DNA from: Gracilimonas sp017641085
Lineage (GTDB): Bacteria; Bacteroidota; Rhodothermia; Balneolales; Balneolaceae
NCBI RefSeq assembly: GCF_046115515.1
Contig: NZ_CP175953.1
DNA length: 64,000 bases
Reading direction: 5' to 3' (one strand)
Shown: positions 27,253-36,646 of the stretch, one piece after another
How the letters are laid out: each line of letters begins with the position of its first letter
Numbering within the stretch: position 1 is the first letter of the stretch
Notes under the pieces: generated by a model
Seen by the model: only the letters and a program-made list of their open reading frames with translations
The model's database searches: none
Told to the model about the DNA's origin: nothing
Translations under genes and position numbers: made by a program

Positions 27253-27268
27253 TGCAATTGCTGTGCCA
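27253..27268 (-). promoter_or_regulatory. Sigma-54 promoter upstream of flgB
   Basis: The minus strand reads TGGCAC-AGCAA-TTGCA, a full match to the core sigma-54 consensus with GG (27267-27266) and GC (27255-27254) separated by exactly 10 bases. Predicted transcription start is about 27242, leaving a ~30-base leader before the flgB ATG. It should drive the 23-gene operon. Confidence 0.8.
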
Positions 27269-27383
27269 GCTCACCTAAATCTCTCTCAAATACCTGATAT
27301 CCATTTTTTTCAGGAACAATCGGAAAATACAGGAGTAGAATTGACCGCTTCATGGCAAATTTTTCCGTCTTTCCGAATTCATT

Positions 27384-27409
27384 TAAGGTGCAAAGGGGAT
27401 CGCTGATAA
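27384..27409 (+). promoter_or_regulatory. Sigma-28-like promoter candidate before the flgB-divergent kinase
   Basis: TAAG, 14 bases, then GCTGATAA: the same spacing as the motifs before the che operon and cheW, with one mismatch in the -10 element. The predicted start (about 27419) lies beyond the GTG at 27413 and would favour translation from the ATG at 27449. Confidence 0.45.
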
Positions 27410-27412
27410 CCG

Positions 27413-28489
27413 GTGAAACAACAAGAACAGAATCAAAGCAAAGCTACAATGATGACTTTACGGCAAGAAATTTGTACACCAGATTTGGCAGTTGAACCCC
27501 TTAATGCATTTAAGCAGATTGATGGTTACCATTACACAACTTCGGAGCATACATTAATGCAGATCATAAAAGACCTATTTAACGGGTATTCAGCACCCCT
27601 TTTGGTTTTACATCGTAATAACCGGGAAATCTGTTTTGCCACTCATCCTTCTTCCAGTGTTGATGAACTGTTAGGTCAGAGTTTTGAGCAAGCCGTTACT
27701 ATAGTTGATGAGAATATCTCTAAGGAACCGGTTGCCTGCCTTCAAAATCAATGGCTGAGCTTTGATGAACGGGCATTTACATGGAGAGATGAAGAATACA
27801 CTCTCATCGTTTTTAAACAACGGAATGAAGTTCCGGATGAGGAAACCTTAGCCTCATGGAGAAATATGATTGCCGTTATGCTCCACCGGTTCCGTTCTCC
27901 CCTTACCGGTATAACCGGCTATGTTGATTTACTGAATGAGTACAACGAGAATGAACAGCAAGAAAAATATTTCGACCTGATTGATAAGGGCATCAACCGC
28001 CTGTATGATATGATGGATGAGCTGGAAATCCTTTACACCATCGACCCAAATGCGATGGAAGATGACGAGGAATCCACCTCCCTGAAAGCTGAGAAATTAG
28101 TCGAAAGCATCTTGCTTGACTACCCCGCAGACGTTCAGAAACGCATCAATGTACAAGCTATAGATCCGGACTTTGAGTTCAAGGGAAATCCTTCCAGCCT
28201 CAAAAACATCCTTGAGCTTTTAATTCAAAATGGCCTTCAGCATGGAGCGGATAACACTGTTACTGTTTCCGTACCTTCCGAAAGACTGATCCAGATTTCA
28301 AATCCCGGCCCGGCTATTCCCAAAGATATCGCTGACAATATATTTAGCCCGTTTGTGACTGATAAAGCAAACGGACTTGGTATTGGATTGACTCTGGCCT
28401 TGCTCTACGCCCGTCAGCTTAGTGGAACTATTTTCTTATCTACTAATGATGATGAGAAGATCACCTTTAGTTTGTGCCTGCCTGAATAG
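27413..28489 (+). CDS. Sensor histidine kinase divergent from the flgB operon
   Basis: 358 residues if started at the GTG at 27413; 346 from the ATG at 27449, which the promoter candidate favours. A PAS-like N-terminal region (about 35-125) precedes a HisKA helix with the phospho-acceptor in MLHRFRSPLTGITGYVDLL and a HATPase domain (N-box IQNGLQHG; NPGPAIP; GLGIGLTLA). The Asn in place of the usual G1 Asp is known from active CusS-type kinases. No membrane helix is seen, so it acts in the cytoplasm. By position next to a sigma-54 flagellar promoter it may be the FlgS/FlrB-type kinase of a flagellar NtrC-family activator. No such activator lies in this window. Confidence 0.8.
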   Translation: MKQQEQNQSKATMMTLRQEICTPDLAVEPLNAFKQIDGYHYTTSEHTLMQIIKDLFNGYSAPLLVLHRNNREICFATHPSSSVDELLGQSFEQAVTIVDENISKEPVACLQNQWLSFDERAFTWRDEEYTLIVFKQRNEVPDEETLASWRNMIAVMLHRFRSPLTGITGYVDLLNEYNENEQQEKYFDLIDKGINRLYDMMDELEILYTIDPNAMEDDEESTSLKAEKLVESILLDYPADVQKRINVQAIDPDFEFKGNPSSLKNILELLIQNGLQHGADNTVTVSVPSERLIQISNPGPAIPKDIADNIFSPFVTDKANGLGIGLTLALLYARQLSGTIFLSTNDDEKITFSLCLPE

Positions 28490-28525
28490 CTGAGCATTCG
28501 TGTGCGGAAGATGAATTGCTCAGCT
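28488..28525 (+). terminator. Stem-loop after the kinase gene
   Basis: A perfect 9-base inverted repeat, AGCTGAGCA and TGCTCAGCT, begins at the stop codon. A T-rich stretch follows only ~20 bases later, so it may be a weak terminator or a 3' protective hairpin. Confidence 0.45.
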
Positions 28526-28665
28526 GAGTTCCGAATTACCGTAGTTCGCACTTTTTATTTCTCATAGCTTCTGAAAATTAATGTTTTCTCGAATTCAACC
28601 GATAAAACAAATGGGTAAGTATTACGATACTGATCCGAATACATTCAACAAAGGAAGCCATCCAT

Positions 28666-30060
28666 ATGTTAACTGAAGAATTGACGACTGAAAAGATTAA
28701 AGACCTCAAAAAACCGGTTCCCGTTAACCAGGAAAGTCCGTTTACTTTTGAGGAACTGTTCTTCTCTGTTACCGATCCAAAATCGAATATTACTTATGCC
28801 AACGAAGTTTTTGTACGAATAAGTAAATATGAAAAGGAAGAAGTAATCGGGCAGCTGCATAAATTAATTCGCCACCCGGATATGCCCCGGTCGGTCTTCA
28901 ACATCTTTTGGGATCATCTGAATGCCAGCAAACCGGTTGCTGCCTATGTTAAAAACATGGCAAAAGATGGCTCTTATTATTGGGTGCTGGCACTGGCTTT
29001 CCCATGCAAAGGCGGGTACTTATCCATTCGTTTAAAACCGGGGAGCGAGCTTTTTAATACCGTTAAAGAATGCTATGCCAAAACCCTGCAATTTGAGAAG
29101 CGAAAAGAACAGCAGCTGGGAGATAAGAAAAAAGCCATGGAAGAATCCCGGGCTTTCCTGTTGAACCTGCTCAAGAAAGAAGGCTTTGCAGACTACCGGG
29201 AGTTCATGTGGAATGCGCTTCAGAAAGAAATGAGCTACCGCGAAAGCATCCTTAGCCAAGGTATGTCGGAGGAGAAGAAAAAGACCGAAAAACACATCGT
29301 GCCCCCTGTTCTGGTAAAAGTTGAAACGATACTCAGTGAACTGGTGCTGGGCCTGGAGAACCTGCAAAACATTCATAACGCCCTGATCGGGCACTCCGAT
29401 TACATCCTGAAACTGGCTCGTTCTATACTGTTGCTTTCCCTGAATGCACAGATCAGTTCTTCAAAGCTGGATCAGGACGATATGTTGCTATCGGTTGTAG
29501 CCGAAAAAATGGGTGAGCAGTCGGTGGATGGGGAAAAGCGGCTCATCAATATGAAGGAAAATATCCATCATTTAAGCGACCTGATTGCGGAAATGAATTT
29601 CGAAATTATTTCTTCTAAGATACAAGTTGAGATGACCATTGATTTCTTCAAAGAGCTGGAAAAACGCAAATTTGAGAAAGAGATATCCCTGATTAAATCT
29701 GATGAAGTTATAAATTTGTTGTATGATGCCTTTATGCCTCGGTTAGATGTCATCAGTAAGGGAATTGGAAAAGTGCCGGCTTATCTTCGCGACCTGATGA
29801 ACGGAGTGAAAGACATTGAGCGATTCTTACTGGTACTTCGGTTTATTCATATTACCGGAAAGGTGGAAGTAGCCCGTATGAACGACGATGCCAACTCATT
29901 TTCAACTACTTTTCAGGACCTTGTGAATGAAATTGAAACGGCCGACTCCCACCTTCGGGAACTAAATGAAGTGGTAAGCGATAACAAAGACAGCGGACTG
30001 ATGTACACCGCCTACCAGGAACGCCTTACAAACCTTATTGCAAATATTGACCGCAGATAA
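28666..30060 (+). CDS. Soluble Aer-type PAS protein with degenerate chemoreceptor tip
   Basis: 464 residues, no membrane helix. Residues about 25-130 are an Aer-like PAS domain (SNITYANEVFVRISKYEKEE, LIRHPDMPRSVF, KDGSYYW), the family that senses redox or oxygen through a bound cofactor. A helical middle follows. Around 245-290 the sequence ILLLSLNAQISSSK ... LLSVVAEKMGEQS matches the MCP signalling hairpin position by position, but the core E and R residues of NAAIEAARA are gone. The usual methylation helices are not evident. It may be a former chemoreceptor repurposed as a signalling scaffold (BdlA-like layout), or a poor binder of CheA/CheW. Followed by a strong terminator. Confidence 0.78.
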   Translation: MLTEELTTEKIKDLKKPVPVNQESPFTFEELFFSVTDPKSNITYANEVFVRISKYEKEEVIGQLHKLIRHPDMPRSVFNIFWDHLNASKPVAAYVKNMAKDGSYYWVLALAFPCKGGYLSIRLKPGSELFNTVKECYAKTLQFEKRKEQQLGDKKKAMEESRAFLLNLLKKEGFADYREFMWNALQKEMSYRESILSQGMSEEKKKTEKHIVPPVLVKVETILSELVLGLENLQNIHNALIGHSDYILKLARSILLLSLNAQISSSKLDQDDMLLSVVAEKMGEQSVDGEKRLINMKENIHHLSDLIAEMNFEIISSKIQVEMTIDFFKELEKRKFEKEISLIKSDEVINLLYDAFMPRLDVISKGIGKVPAYLRDLMNGVKDIERFLLVLRFIHITGKVEVARMNDDANSFSTTFQDLVNEIETADSHLRELNEVVSDNKDSGLMYTAYQERLTNLIANIDRR

Positions 30061-30099
30061 GCAGCCTCGGCCAATACTGTTAGGGTAACCCCCAAAACG

Positions 30100-30133
30100 A
30101 AAGAGGAACTTTAACCGAGTTCCTCTTTTTTTT
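30100..30133 (+). terminator. Rho-independent terminator
   Basis: Perfect stem AAAGAGGAACT / AGTTCCTCTTT with a 7-base loop, followed by a run of T. It closes the PAS/receptor-like gene. Confidence 0.93.
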
Positions 30134-30263
30134 CGTTCTGATTTTATTTGTAAAAGTTTTCAGATCATCGTTTTATATGCATAAATGACTGGGCATCAAA
30201 AAATTGCAGTTTTATTAAAATATGTTAATATTAGAAATGCCTTAGGATTCAGCATACTATTAC

Positions 30264-32693
30264 ATGGAACTACTTTTTTTAGAAAATCCCAACCCAATGC
30301 TTATTTATGACCGGGATGATTTAAGCATTGTGGATATAAATCCGTCTGCCCTTAAGCTATATGGTTATACTAAAGAAGAGTTTCTGAAACTGACAATCAG
30401 AGACCTTCGACCTGAATCAGAAATTGAAAAATTAGAACAAGAGCTGGATAAGCATGAGAAGGGATTTAATGATGCCGGGATAGTAAGTCACCTCAGAAAA
30501 GACGGGACTCCCGTTCATGTCAGAATACTTAGTTCCCCTGTTAAAAACGGTGATTCAAACTTAAGATTGGTATTAGCCCAAAATGTAACAGAATATGTAG
30601 ATGCCAAAGAGCGGCTTGAGAATGAGAAAGAACTACTTACTGCGGTTACCCAAAACCTGCCCGGCACTTTTTATGTGATCAACCAAGAGGGTAAAACTCT
30701 ACGGTGGAATAAAAACCTGGAAACGATAACCGGATATTCCTCTCAGGAAATTGCTAAAAGTTCCGCATTCAGGTATTTCGATCCTAAAGATCATCCCAAA
30801 ATAAAAAAGGCCATTGCTGAAGGTTTTAAAACCGGGAAAGCAGAACTAAAAACCAATCTGATCACCAAAAACGGCGATCGTATCCCGTTTTACTTCAGTG
30901 CGAGCACATCAACGCTATATGGTGAACCTTACCTGATTGGGCTTGGAATTGATATATCCAAACAGCATAAGGCACAAGAACAGTTATTGCAACAAAAGAT
31001 GTTGCTTGATGCCATTACGCAACAGTCCGAATCCATTATTTTTGTGAAAGATGTGGACGGCCCGTATAAACTGGTAAATGAAAAATTTAAACAAGACCTT
31101 GGGTTTACCGGGCAGCAAGTAATCGGTAAAACCGACCGAAATCTATTTGAGCCGGAATTGGCCAAACAGCTAATTGAAGATGATACACAAGTTTTAGAAA
31201 GTAGAACTGCAAAGCGGTTTGAAGAAATCATTCCAACCGTAGATGGCTCCAAAACTTATTATACAGTAAAGTATCCTCTTTTAGATATACCGGGATATGA
31301 GAACAGCATTTGCGGAATTGCTACCGATATCACGGAGTTAAAAGAAGCTGAAGGTAAACTTGAAGAGCTTTACGAAAAAGAAAAAAGGGAAAGAGAACAG
31401 CTTCAGCTAATAAATTCACGGCTGCAATTTTTATCCAGGATTAACACCATTTTTTTGGAGGCCGGTAATACGGCGGCGGAAACACTCGAAAAGGTAGCTG
31501 CCGTAATGGTAGAAGAGATTGCAGACTTATGTTCATTCGACTTACTGATTGACGACCAACTTCAGCGTGTGGTTACCCGGCACAGGGATAAAAAGAAGGA
31601 AGAAATTGCCCAAAGACTCCATGAGACAAATCCTGATATGTTTTATTCCTCTTCTTTCCTTTCTGAAGTACTCTCTTCAAAGAAACAGGTGTTCATTCCC
31701 GAAATCAGTGATCAACTTATCGATGAGTATCTCACACAACCTGAGCTGGCCGACCAGGTTGAAGCCCTGGAAATTGAATCCGTTCTCATAAAACCCCTAT
31801 TGGTACAAGACAGGGAAATTGGAACCATGACCCTTCTCTTATCAGGTGAACAAACCGAGTGGGTAGAAGATGCCTCTATCCTGTTAGATGAACTTGCCTA
31901 TAAAATCGCTCTTGCCACCGATCACTTGCTGGTAAATGAAGAGCTATCGAAGTTAAACGAAACGTTGGAGAAGAAAGTAGAAGAACGCACCGAAATGCTC
32001 GAAAAAGCAAACAAGGAGCTGGAATCATTCAGTTACAGCGTTTCTCATGATTTACGTGCACCCCTGCGGGCTATTGATGGCTACTCTTCCCTCCTGCTTG
32101 AAGATTATTATGACAAATTGGATGAAGATGGAAAGGAGTTTTTGAGCATTCTGAATGATGAGTCCAAACGAATGGGAGAACTGATTGACGACCTTCTTTC
32201 CTTCTCACGAATGAGCCGGCTAAGCAAAAGCGCCGCAAGGTTTTCCATGAAATATTTGGTAAACGAATGCGTTAAAGAAGCTAAGGCTGTATTTCCGGAT
32301 ACTGACCCGGTAATTGAGGTTGAAGATTTACCCGAAGTTGAAGCTGACTCCAGACTGATAAAACAAGTATGGTTAAACCTGTTGAACAATGCCCTGAAGT
32401 ATTGTGAGCCCGGCAAAGACCCGGAAATTCACATCCGTTCGGAACATGACAAAGAAAATCAAGTTTACATTTTTAGCATAGAAGACAAGGGAGTAGGATT
32501 TGACATGAAGTACGCCGATAAATTATTTGGTGTTTTTCAACGCCTTCATAGTGATGACGAATTTGAAGGAACAGGAATTGGACTGGCTTTGGTCTGCAGA
32601 ATTATCAATCGGCACAATGGGAAGACCTGGGCCGATAGCACCCCCGGAGAAGGCACCACCATATACTTTTCACTTCCGGCAGACATTAATTAA
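30264..32693 (+). CDS. Multi-PAS/GAF sensor histidine kinase (phytochrome-type kinase domain)
   Basis: 809 residues, cytoplasmic. Three PAS domains (about 1-110, 120-235, 245-360) are followed by a GAF-like domain (about 385-555), a coiled coil, HisKA with the phospho-acceptor H595 in SYSVSHDLRAPLRAIDGYSS, and a HATPase domain (NLLNNALKYC, DKGVGFDMKYADKLFGVFQR, EGTGIGLAL). The catalytic part is of the type paired with Rcp1-like receivers, and exactly such a receiver follows 14 bases later. The signal sensed is unknown. Confidence 0.9.
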   Translation: MELLFLENPNPMLIYDRDDLSIVDINPSALKLYGYTKEEFLKLTIRDLRPESEIEKLEQELDKHEKGFNDAGIVSHLRKDGTPVHVRILSSPVKNGDSNLRLVLAQNVTEYVDAKERLENEKELLTAVTQNLPGTFYVINQEGKTLRWNKNLETITGYSSQEIAKSSAFRYFDPKDHPKIKKAIAEGFKTGKAELKTNLITKNGDRIPFYFSASTSTLYGEPYLIGLGIDISKQHKAQEQLLQQKMLLDAITQQSESIIFVKDVDGPYKLVNEKFKQDLGFTGQQVIGKTDRNLFEPELAKQLIEDDTQVLESRTAKRFEEIIPTVDGSKTYYTVKYPLLDIPGYENSICGIATDITELKEAEGKLEELYEKEKREREQLQLINSRLQFLSRINTIFLEAGNTAAETLEKVAAVMVEEIADLCSFDLLIDDQLQRVVTRHRDKKKEEIAQRLHETNPDMFYSSSFLSEVLSSKKQVFIPEISDQLIDEYLTQPELADQVEALEIESVLIKPLLVQDREIGTMTLLLSGEQTEWVEDASILLDELAYKIALATDHLLVNEELSKLNETLEKKVEERTEMLEKANKELESFSYSVSHDLRAPLRAIDGYSSLLLEDYYDKLDEDGKEFLSILNDESKRMGELIDDLLSFSRMSRLSKSAARFSMKYLVNECVKEAKAVFPDTDPVIEVEDLPEVEADSRLIKQVWLNLLNNALKYCEPGKDPEIHIRSEHDKENQVYIFSIEDKGVGFDMKYADKLFGVFQRLHSDDEFEGTGIGLALVCRIINRHNGKTWADSTPGEGTTIYFSLPADIN

Positions 32694-32707
32694 AAATACA
32701 ACGGATA

Positions 32708-33151
32708 ATGACAGAACGATCAGTAGAAATATTGTTAGTAGAAGATAATAAACGAGATGCAGACTTAACCCTCAGAGCACTCAAGAAAAAAAAGCTCAGC
32801 AACAAAGTTGTTTGGGTCAAAGACGGTGAAGAAGCCCTCGAATATCTGTTTGCTAAAGGAAGATACGCGGATCGCTCAATCAACGATAAACCTAAAGTCG
32901 TATTACTGGATCTTAAAATGCCTAAGGTAGATGGGCTTGAGGTTCTCAAAGAGATTCGAAGTAACCCCGTAACTAAGAAGCTGCCGGTGGTAATCATGAC
33001 CTCTTCCAAAGAAGAACAGGATATTGTTCAAAGCTATGAATATGGAGTGAACAGTTACATCGTGAAGCCGGTAGACTTCAGTAAGTTTATGGATTCCGTA
33101 GCTGAGGTTGGCCTGTACTGGCTTCTGCTCAATCAGCCAACCAACGACTAA
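32708..33151 (+). CDS. Rcp1-like single-domain response regulator
   Basis: 147 residues, receiver only. The acidic pair is in LLVEDNKRDADL, the phospho-acceptor Asp in VVLLDLKMPKVDG, the Thr/Ser in VIMTSSKEEQD and the Lys in YIVKPVDF. The insertion near helix 2 (KGRYADRSINDKPK) is typical of Rcp1, the partner of phytochrome-type kinases. It very likely receives phosphate from the kinase encoded just upstream, in the same operon. Confidence 0.93.
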   Translation: MTERSVEILLVEDNKRDADLTLRALKKKKLSNKVVWVKDGEEALEYLFAKGRYADRSINDKPKVVLLDLKMPKVDGLEVLKEIRSNPVTKKLPVVIMTSSKEEQDIVQSYEYGVNSYIVKPVDFSKFMDSVAEVGLYWLLLNQPTND

Positions 33152-33180
33152 TTACCAAACAAAACCCCTAAAACAGTATC

Positions 33181-36100
33181 ATGGGTTACACCATTTTAAT
33201 TCTTGAAGATAATAAGGCAGATGCTTCTTTAATGAAGCGGTACCTGGAACGTTCGAAAGAGCATTTCGAAGAAATCATTCTCACAAAAAACAGTAAAACC
33301 TATATAGATGCTCTTGCTGAACATGAACCGGATCTTATTATTTCCGATTTTCGCCTGCCTGATATAACCGGCATTGATGCCATTGACCTTAAGAATGAAT
33401 TTCATCCGGATACCCCTCTTATCATCGTTTCAGCTACTGTAGGTGATGAGAAAGCTGCGGAACTTATTAAAAGAGGAGCTGTTGATTTCCTTATAAAAAA
33501 CAATATTAAGGAAAGGTTGGTGCAGGTATGCAAACGTGCTCTTATGGAAGCCCATGAAATCCATAAGAGAAGAACAGCTGAGCTGAAGTTAAGCAAATCA
33601 GAGGAACGGTATAGCTTATTATATGAAACCAGCCTGGACGGAATCATTATCGGCTTGCCCAATTCTGAGGGAGAAATTCTGGATGTAAACCCCTCTATTT
33701 GTGAACTGCTTGGGTATTCAAAAAAAGAGTTTCTAAAATTAAAACGCTCCGATATCCTGTTTGAGAATAAAATAAATACAAAGGAAATACTTCAAATCCG
33801 GCAGAAGAATTACCAGTTTAAAGGTGAAATGGTAATGAAACATAAAGATGGATCTGAGATACCGGTAGAAACCACATCAAGGATCGTTGAAACAGCGGAT
33901 GGTCAATTATTATCCTATAGTATTATAAGAGACATCCGAGAAAGAAAAGCTGCCCAACGCAAATTACAAGATCAACAGAAAGTGGAGCAACTGAAGAATG
34001 ATATTGCCCAAATTTTAAATAATAATACCTCTTATCAACAATCACTTAATGATTGCCTGGAAAGAATTAATGACTACCTGGGATGGGATATTGGCCACAT
34101 TTATGTTAAAGATGTGAATGAAGAATCTGTTCTGTTTAAGTCATCCACTTTAATATCTAAGTCGGTACGGGGCAAGTCCATTCAAAATTTTCTGCACAAA
34201 ACTAAAAACCTGGTATTCAAGAAAAAGCAAGGATATGTAGGGCAAGTTGCAGCACAAAAAGAACCACTTTGGTTACAGAATGAAAATATAACACAGAACT
34301 ACCTGAGAAAAGATGAAGCTCTGAATGCCGGGATTAAAACCGGACTTTTGCTGCCCATCACTCTAAACGGGCGAACCGAAATTGTATTAGAGTTTTACTC
34401 TCGCACAGAAGAAGAGCAATGTAAGGTGATTGAAGATGTACTGATAGATGTGAGTAATCAAATGAGCCTTTTGCTGGAGCGAAAGCACAATTTAGAGTTG
34501 CTTGAATCTGAAAAAGAACGATATCGGCTGATTTCCAAAAACTCAACCGATATGATATCCAGACATGCACCGGATGGCACTTATTTGTATGTCTCTCCAG
34601 CTTCTGAAACATTAATGGGGTATGCTCCTGAAGAGTTACTCGGCACCAATGCCTACGATTATTTCCACCCTGATGATCTTGAAAAAATAGCAGACAGTCA
34701 TCGCGATATCACCACATCTGAGGACATCTCTACCGTAGTTTACCGCATAAGGCAAAAAAAAGGAGGATGGAATTGGGTAGAAACAACCAGTAAAAGCTTA
34801 AGAAACCCTGATTCAGGGGAAGTTTATGAAATACAAACCTCTACGCGCGATATTTCGGATCGTAAGAACTATGAAGAGAAACTGAAGCAGCAATCCAAAC
34901 TGAATGAGAAAATAGTTAATAGCCTGCCGGGAATATTCTTCATCCTGAATGAGAACGGCATGGTTGAACGGGTCAATAAACAGCTACAGGAAATGCTGGA
35001 TTATAATCCTGAGGTGCTCCAAAAGAGTTACTTTAATTTTGTAGCTACTGAAGACCATGAAGCGGCCCTGGAAAGTTTTAACGAGGCTTTTGAAACCGGC
35101 CTAGCCGAAACGGAACTGAACATTATTACCAAAGAGGGAGATAAAATACCCTTCCTGATTACAGGAATTGTTGACGAGCTGAATGGTAATAGATACATAA
35201 TTGGATCCGGACTGAATATAACCGACCGAAAAAAAATTGAAGATGAGCTTAAGTGGGAAAAACGATTTATTGATCGGGCGATTAATTCCATCCCGGGATT
35301 GTTCTACGTATTGGATGAGGATGGAAATTACGTGCGGATAAATGATGACTTCATTAATACTCTTGGCTATTCAAGGGAAGAGATTGATACTATGAACCCA
35401 ATTGATTTTTATGAGCCGGAAGATCAACCTCGTGTTACTGAAGCTATACAGAAAGCCTTTACGGAAGGCAGTGCCAGCCTAATCTCCAGGATTAGAACCA
35501 AAAGCGGGAAATTACCCTACTATTACCTGACCGGAGCCCACTTCGAGGAAAACGGAAACAACTATATACTGGGTACCGGTATTGATATTTCAGATCAGGT
35601 TCACACCCGGGAGTTATACTCCCAAGCACAGGAAATAGCCAAGATTGGTGCCTGGGAGTATGACTTAATTAAGAATGAGCTGCATTGGACAGAGGCAACC
35701 AAGCAAATCCATGAGGTGGATACAGATTACAAACCCAACGTGGATGAAGCTCTTAAGTTTTATAAAGAAGGTGAAAGCAGGGAAAGAATTAATGAAGTAG
35801 TTGAGAATGCCATTGAAAATGGTGAGCCCTACGATGTGGAACTGCAGATTATTACCGCTAAAGGAAACGAGAAGTGGGTTCGGGCCATGGGAAAGGCGGA
35901 GTTTTCAGGAGACACCTGCGTTAGGATTTATGGAAGTTTTCAGGACATTAACGCCAAAAAAATTACCGAACAGTCTTTGATGAAATCCCTCAATGATCAG
36001 GAAACCATGCTCATGGAAATTCATCACCGGGTAAAGAATAACCTCGCCCTGGTATCCGGTTTTCTTCAGCTGCAGGCCTTCCAGACAGATAGTGAAGAAA

Positions 36101-36633
36101 CCTTTAACCTGCTGTCGGACAGCCAAAGCCGGATTAAATCCATATCTCTAATTCATGAGCAGCTTTACCAGTCTGAAAGCTTTTCCCAGATCAGCATGAA
36201 AGAGAATATACAGAAGCTGGTACAACATGTTGAAAGTTCCGTACCCACCGAAACTGATGTCCGGATTAAATTAAAAGTCAGTGATATTCAGCTTAATATT
36301 AATCAGGCTATACCCCTTGCATTAATTGTAAACGAGTTGCTGACCAATAGTTATAAACACGCGTTCAAAGGGAGGGAAAAAGGAATTATAAACATTGCAT
36401 TAAACAAATCCGGAAAGGGAATCATCAAATTGACTCTTTCCGATGATGGAATAGGGCTCCCTCCTGATTTTGATATGAACCATTCTACCTCTTTGGGTTT
36501 TACTCTTTTAAAAACATTAGCCAGCCAGCTGAATGCCAATCTGGAGCGTAATAACCCCAAAAAGGGAAGCAGTTTTACCGTTGAGTTTAAACCCGTATCC
36601 GAATTAAAAGGAGCCTCAAGCAATTTCTTTTAA
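33181..36633 (+). CDS. Receiver/PAS/GAF hybrid kinase of the HisKA_2 (HWE-like) family
   Basis: 1150 residues, cytoplasmic. Order: receiver (about 1-125, Asp in LIISDFRLPDITG), PAS (about 145-260), GAF (about 275-440), PAS (450-565), PAS (575-690), PAS (700-810), PAS of the GAWEYDLI type (815-935), then HisKA_2 with the phospho-acceptor H949 in EIHHRVKNNLALVSGFLQL and HATPase (NELLTNSYKHAFK, GLPPDF). It is probably the end of a relay with the preceding Rcp1-like receiver. It converges on the next gene with 13 bases between the stops; that gene encodes a related HisKA_2 kinase. Confidence 0.9.
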   Translation: MGYTILILEDNKADASLMKRYLERSKEHFEEIILTKNSKTYIDALAEHEPDLIISDFRLPDITGIDAIDLKNEFHPDTPLIIVSATVGDEKAAELIKRGAVDFLIKNNIKERLVQVCKRALMEAHEIHKRRTAELKLSKSEERYSLLYETSLDGIIIGLPNSEGEILDVNPSICELLGYSKKEFLKLKRSDILFENKINTKEILQIRQKNYQFKGEMVMKHKDGSEIPVETTSRIVETADGQLLSYSIIRDIRERKAAQRKLQDQQKVEQLKNDIAQILNNNTSYQQSLNDCLERINDYLGWDIGHIYVKDVNEESVLFKSSTLISKSVRGKSIQNFLHKTKNLVFKKKQGYVGQVAAQKEPLWLQNENITQNYLRKDEALNAGIKTGLLLPITLNGRTEIVLEFYSRTEEEQCKVIEDVLIDVSNQMSLLLERKHNLELLESEKERYRLISKNSTDMISRHAPDGTYLYVSPASETLMGYAPEELLGTNAYDYFHPDDLEKIADSHRDITTSEDISTVVYRIRQKKGGWNWVETTSKSLRNPDSGEVYEIQTSTRDISDRKNYEEKLKQQSKLNEKIVNSLPGIFFILNENGMVERVNKQLQEMLDYNPEVLQKSYFNFVATEDHEAALESFNEAFETGLAETELNIITKEGDKIPFLITGIVDELNGNRYIIGSGLNITDRKKIEDELKWEKRFIDRAINSIPGLFYVLDEDGNYVRINDDFINTLGYSREEIDTMNPIDFYEPEDQPRVTEAIQKAFTEGSASLISRIRTKSGKLPYYYLTGAHFEENGNNYILGTGIDISDQVHTRELYSQAQEIAKIGAWEYDLIKNELHWTEATKQIHEVDTDYKPNVDEALKFYKEGESRERINEVVENAIENGEPYDVELQIITAKGNEKWVRAMGKAEFSGDTCVRIYGSFQDINAKKITEQSLMKSLNDQETMLMEIHHRVKNNLALVSGFLQLQAFQTDSEETFNLLSDSQSRIKSISLIHEQLYQSESFSQISMKENIQKLVQHVESSVPTETDVRIKLKVSDIQLNINQAIPLALIVNELLTNSYKHAFKGREKGIINIALNKSGKGIIKLTLSDDGIGLPPDFDMNHSTSLGFTLLKTLASQLNANLERNNPKKGSSFTVEFKPVSELKGASSNFF

Positions 36634-36646
36634 CACCGGCACTTGG

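Noticed and set aside
27213..27353. N-terminal extension of FlgB by 47 residues
   Set aside because: Not FlgB-like and it contains the sigma-54 promoter; the ATG at 27212 fits the family.
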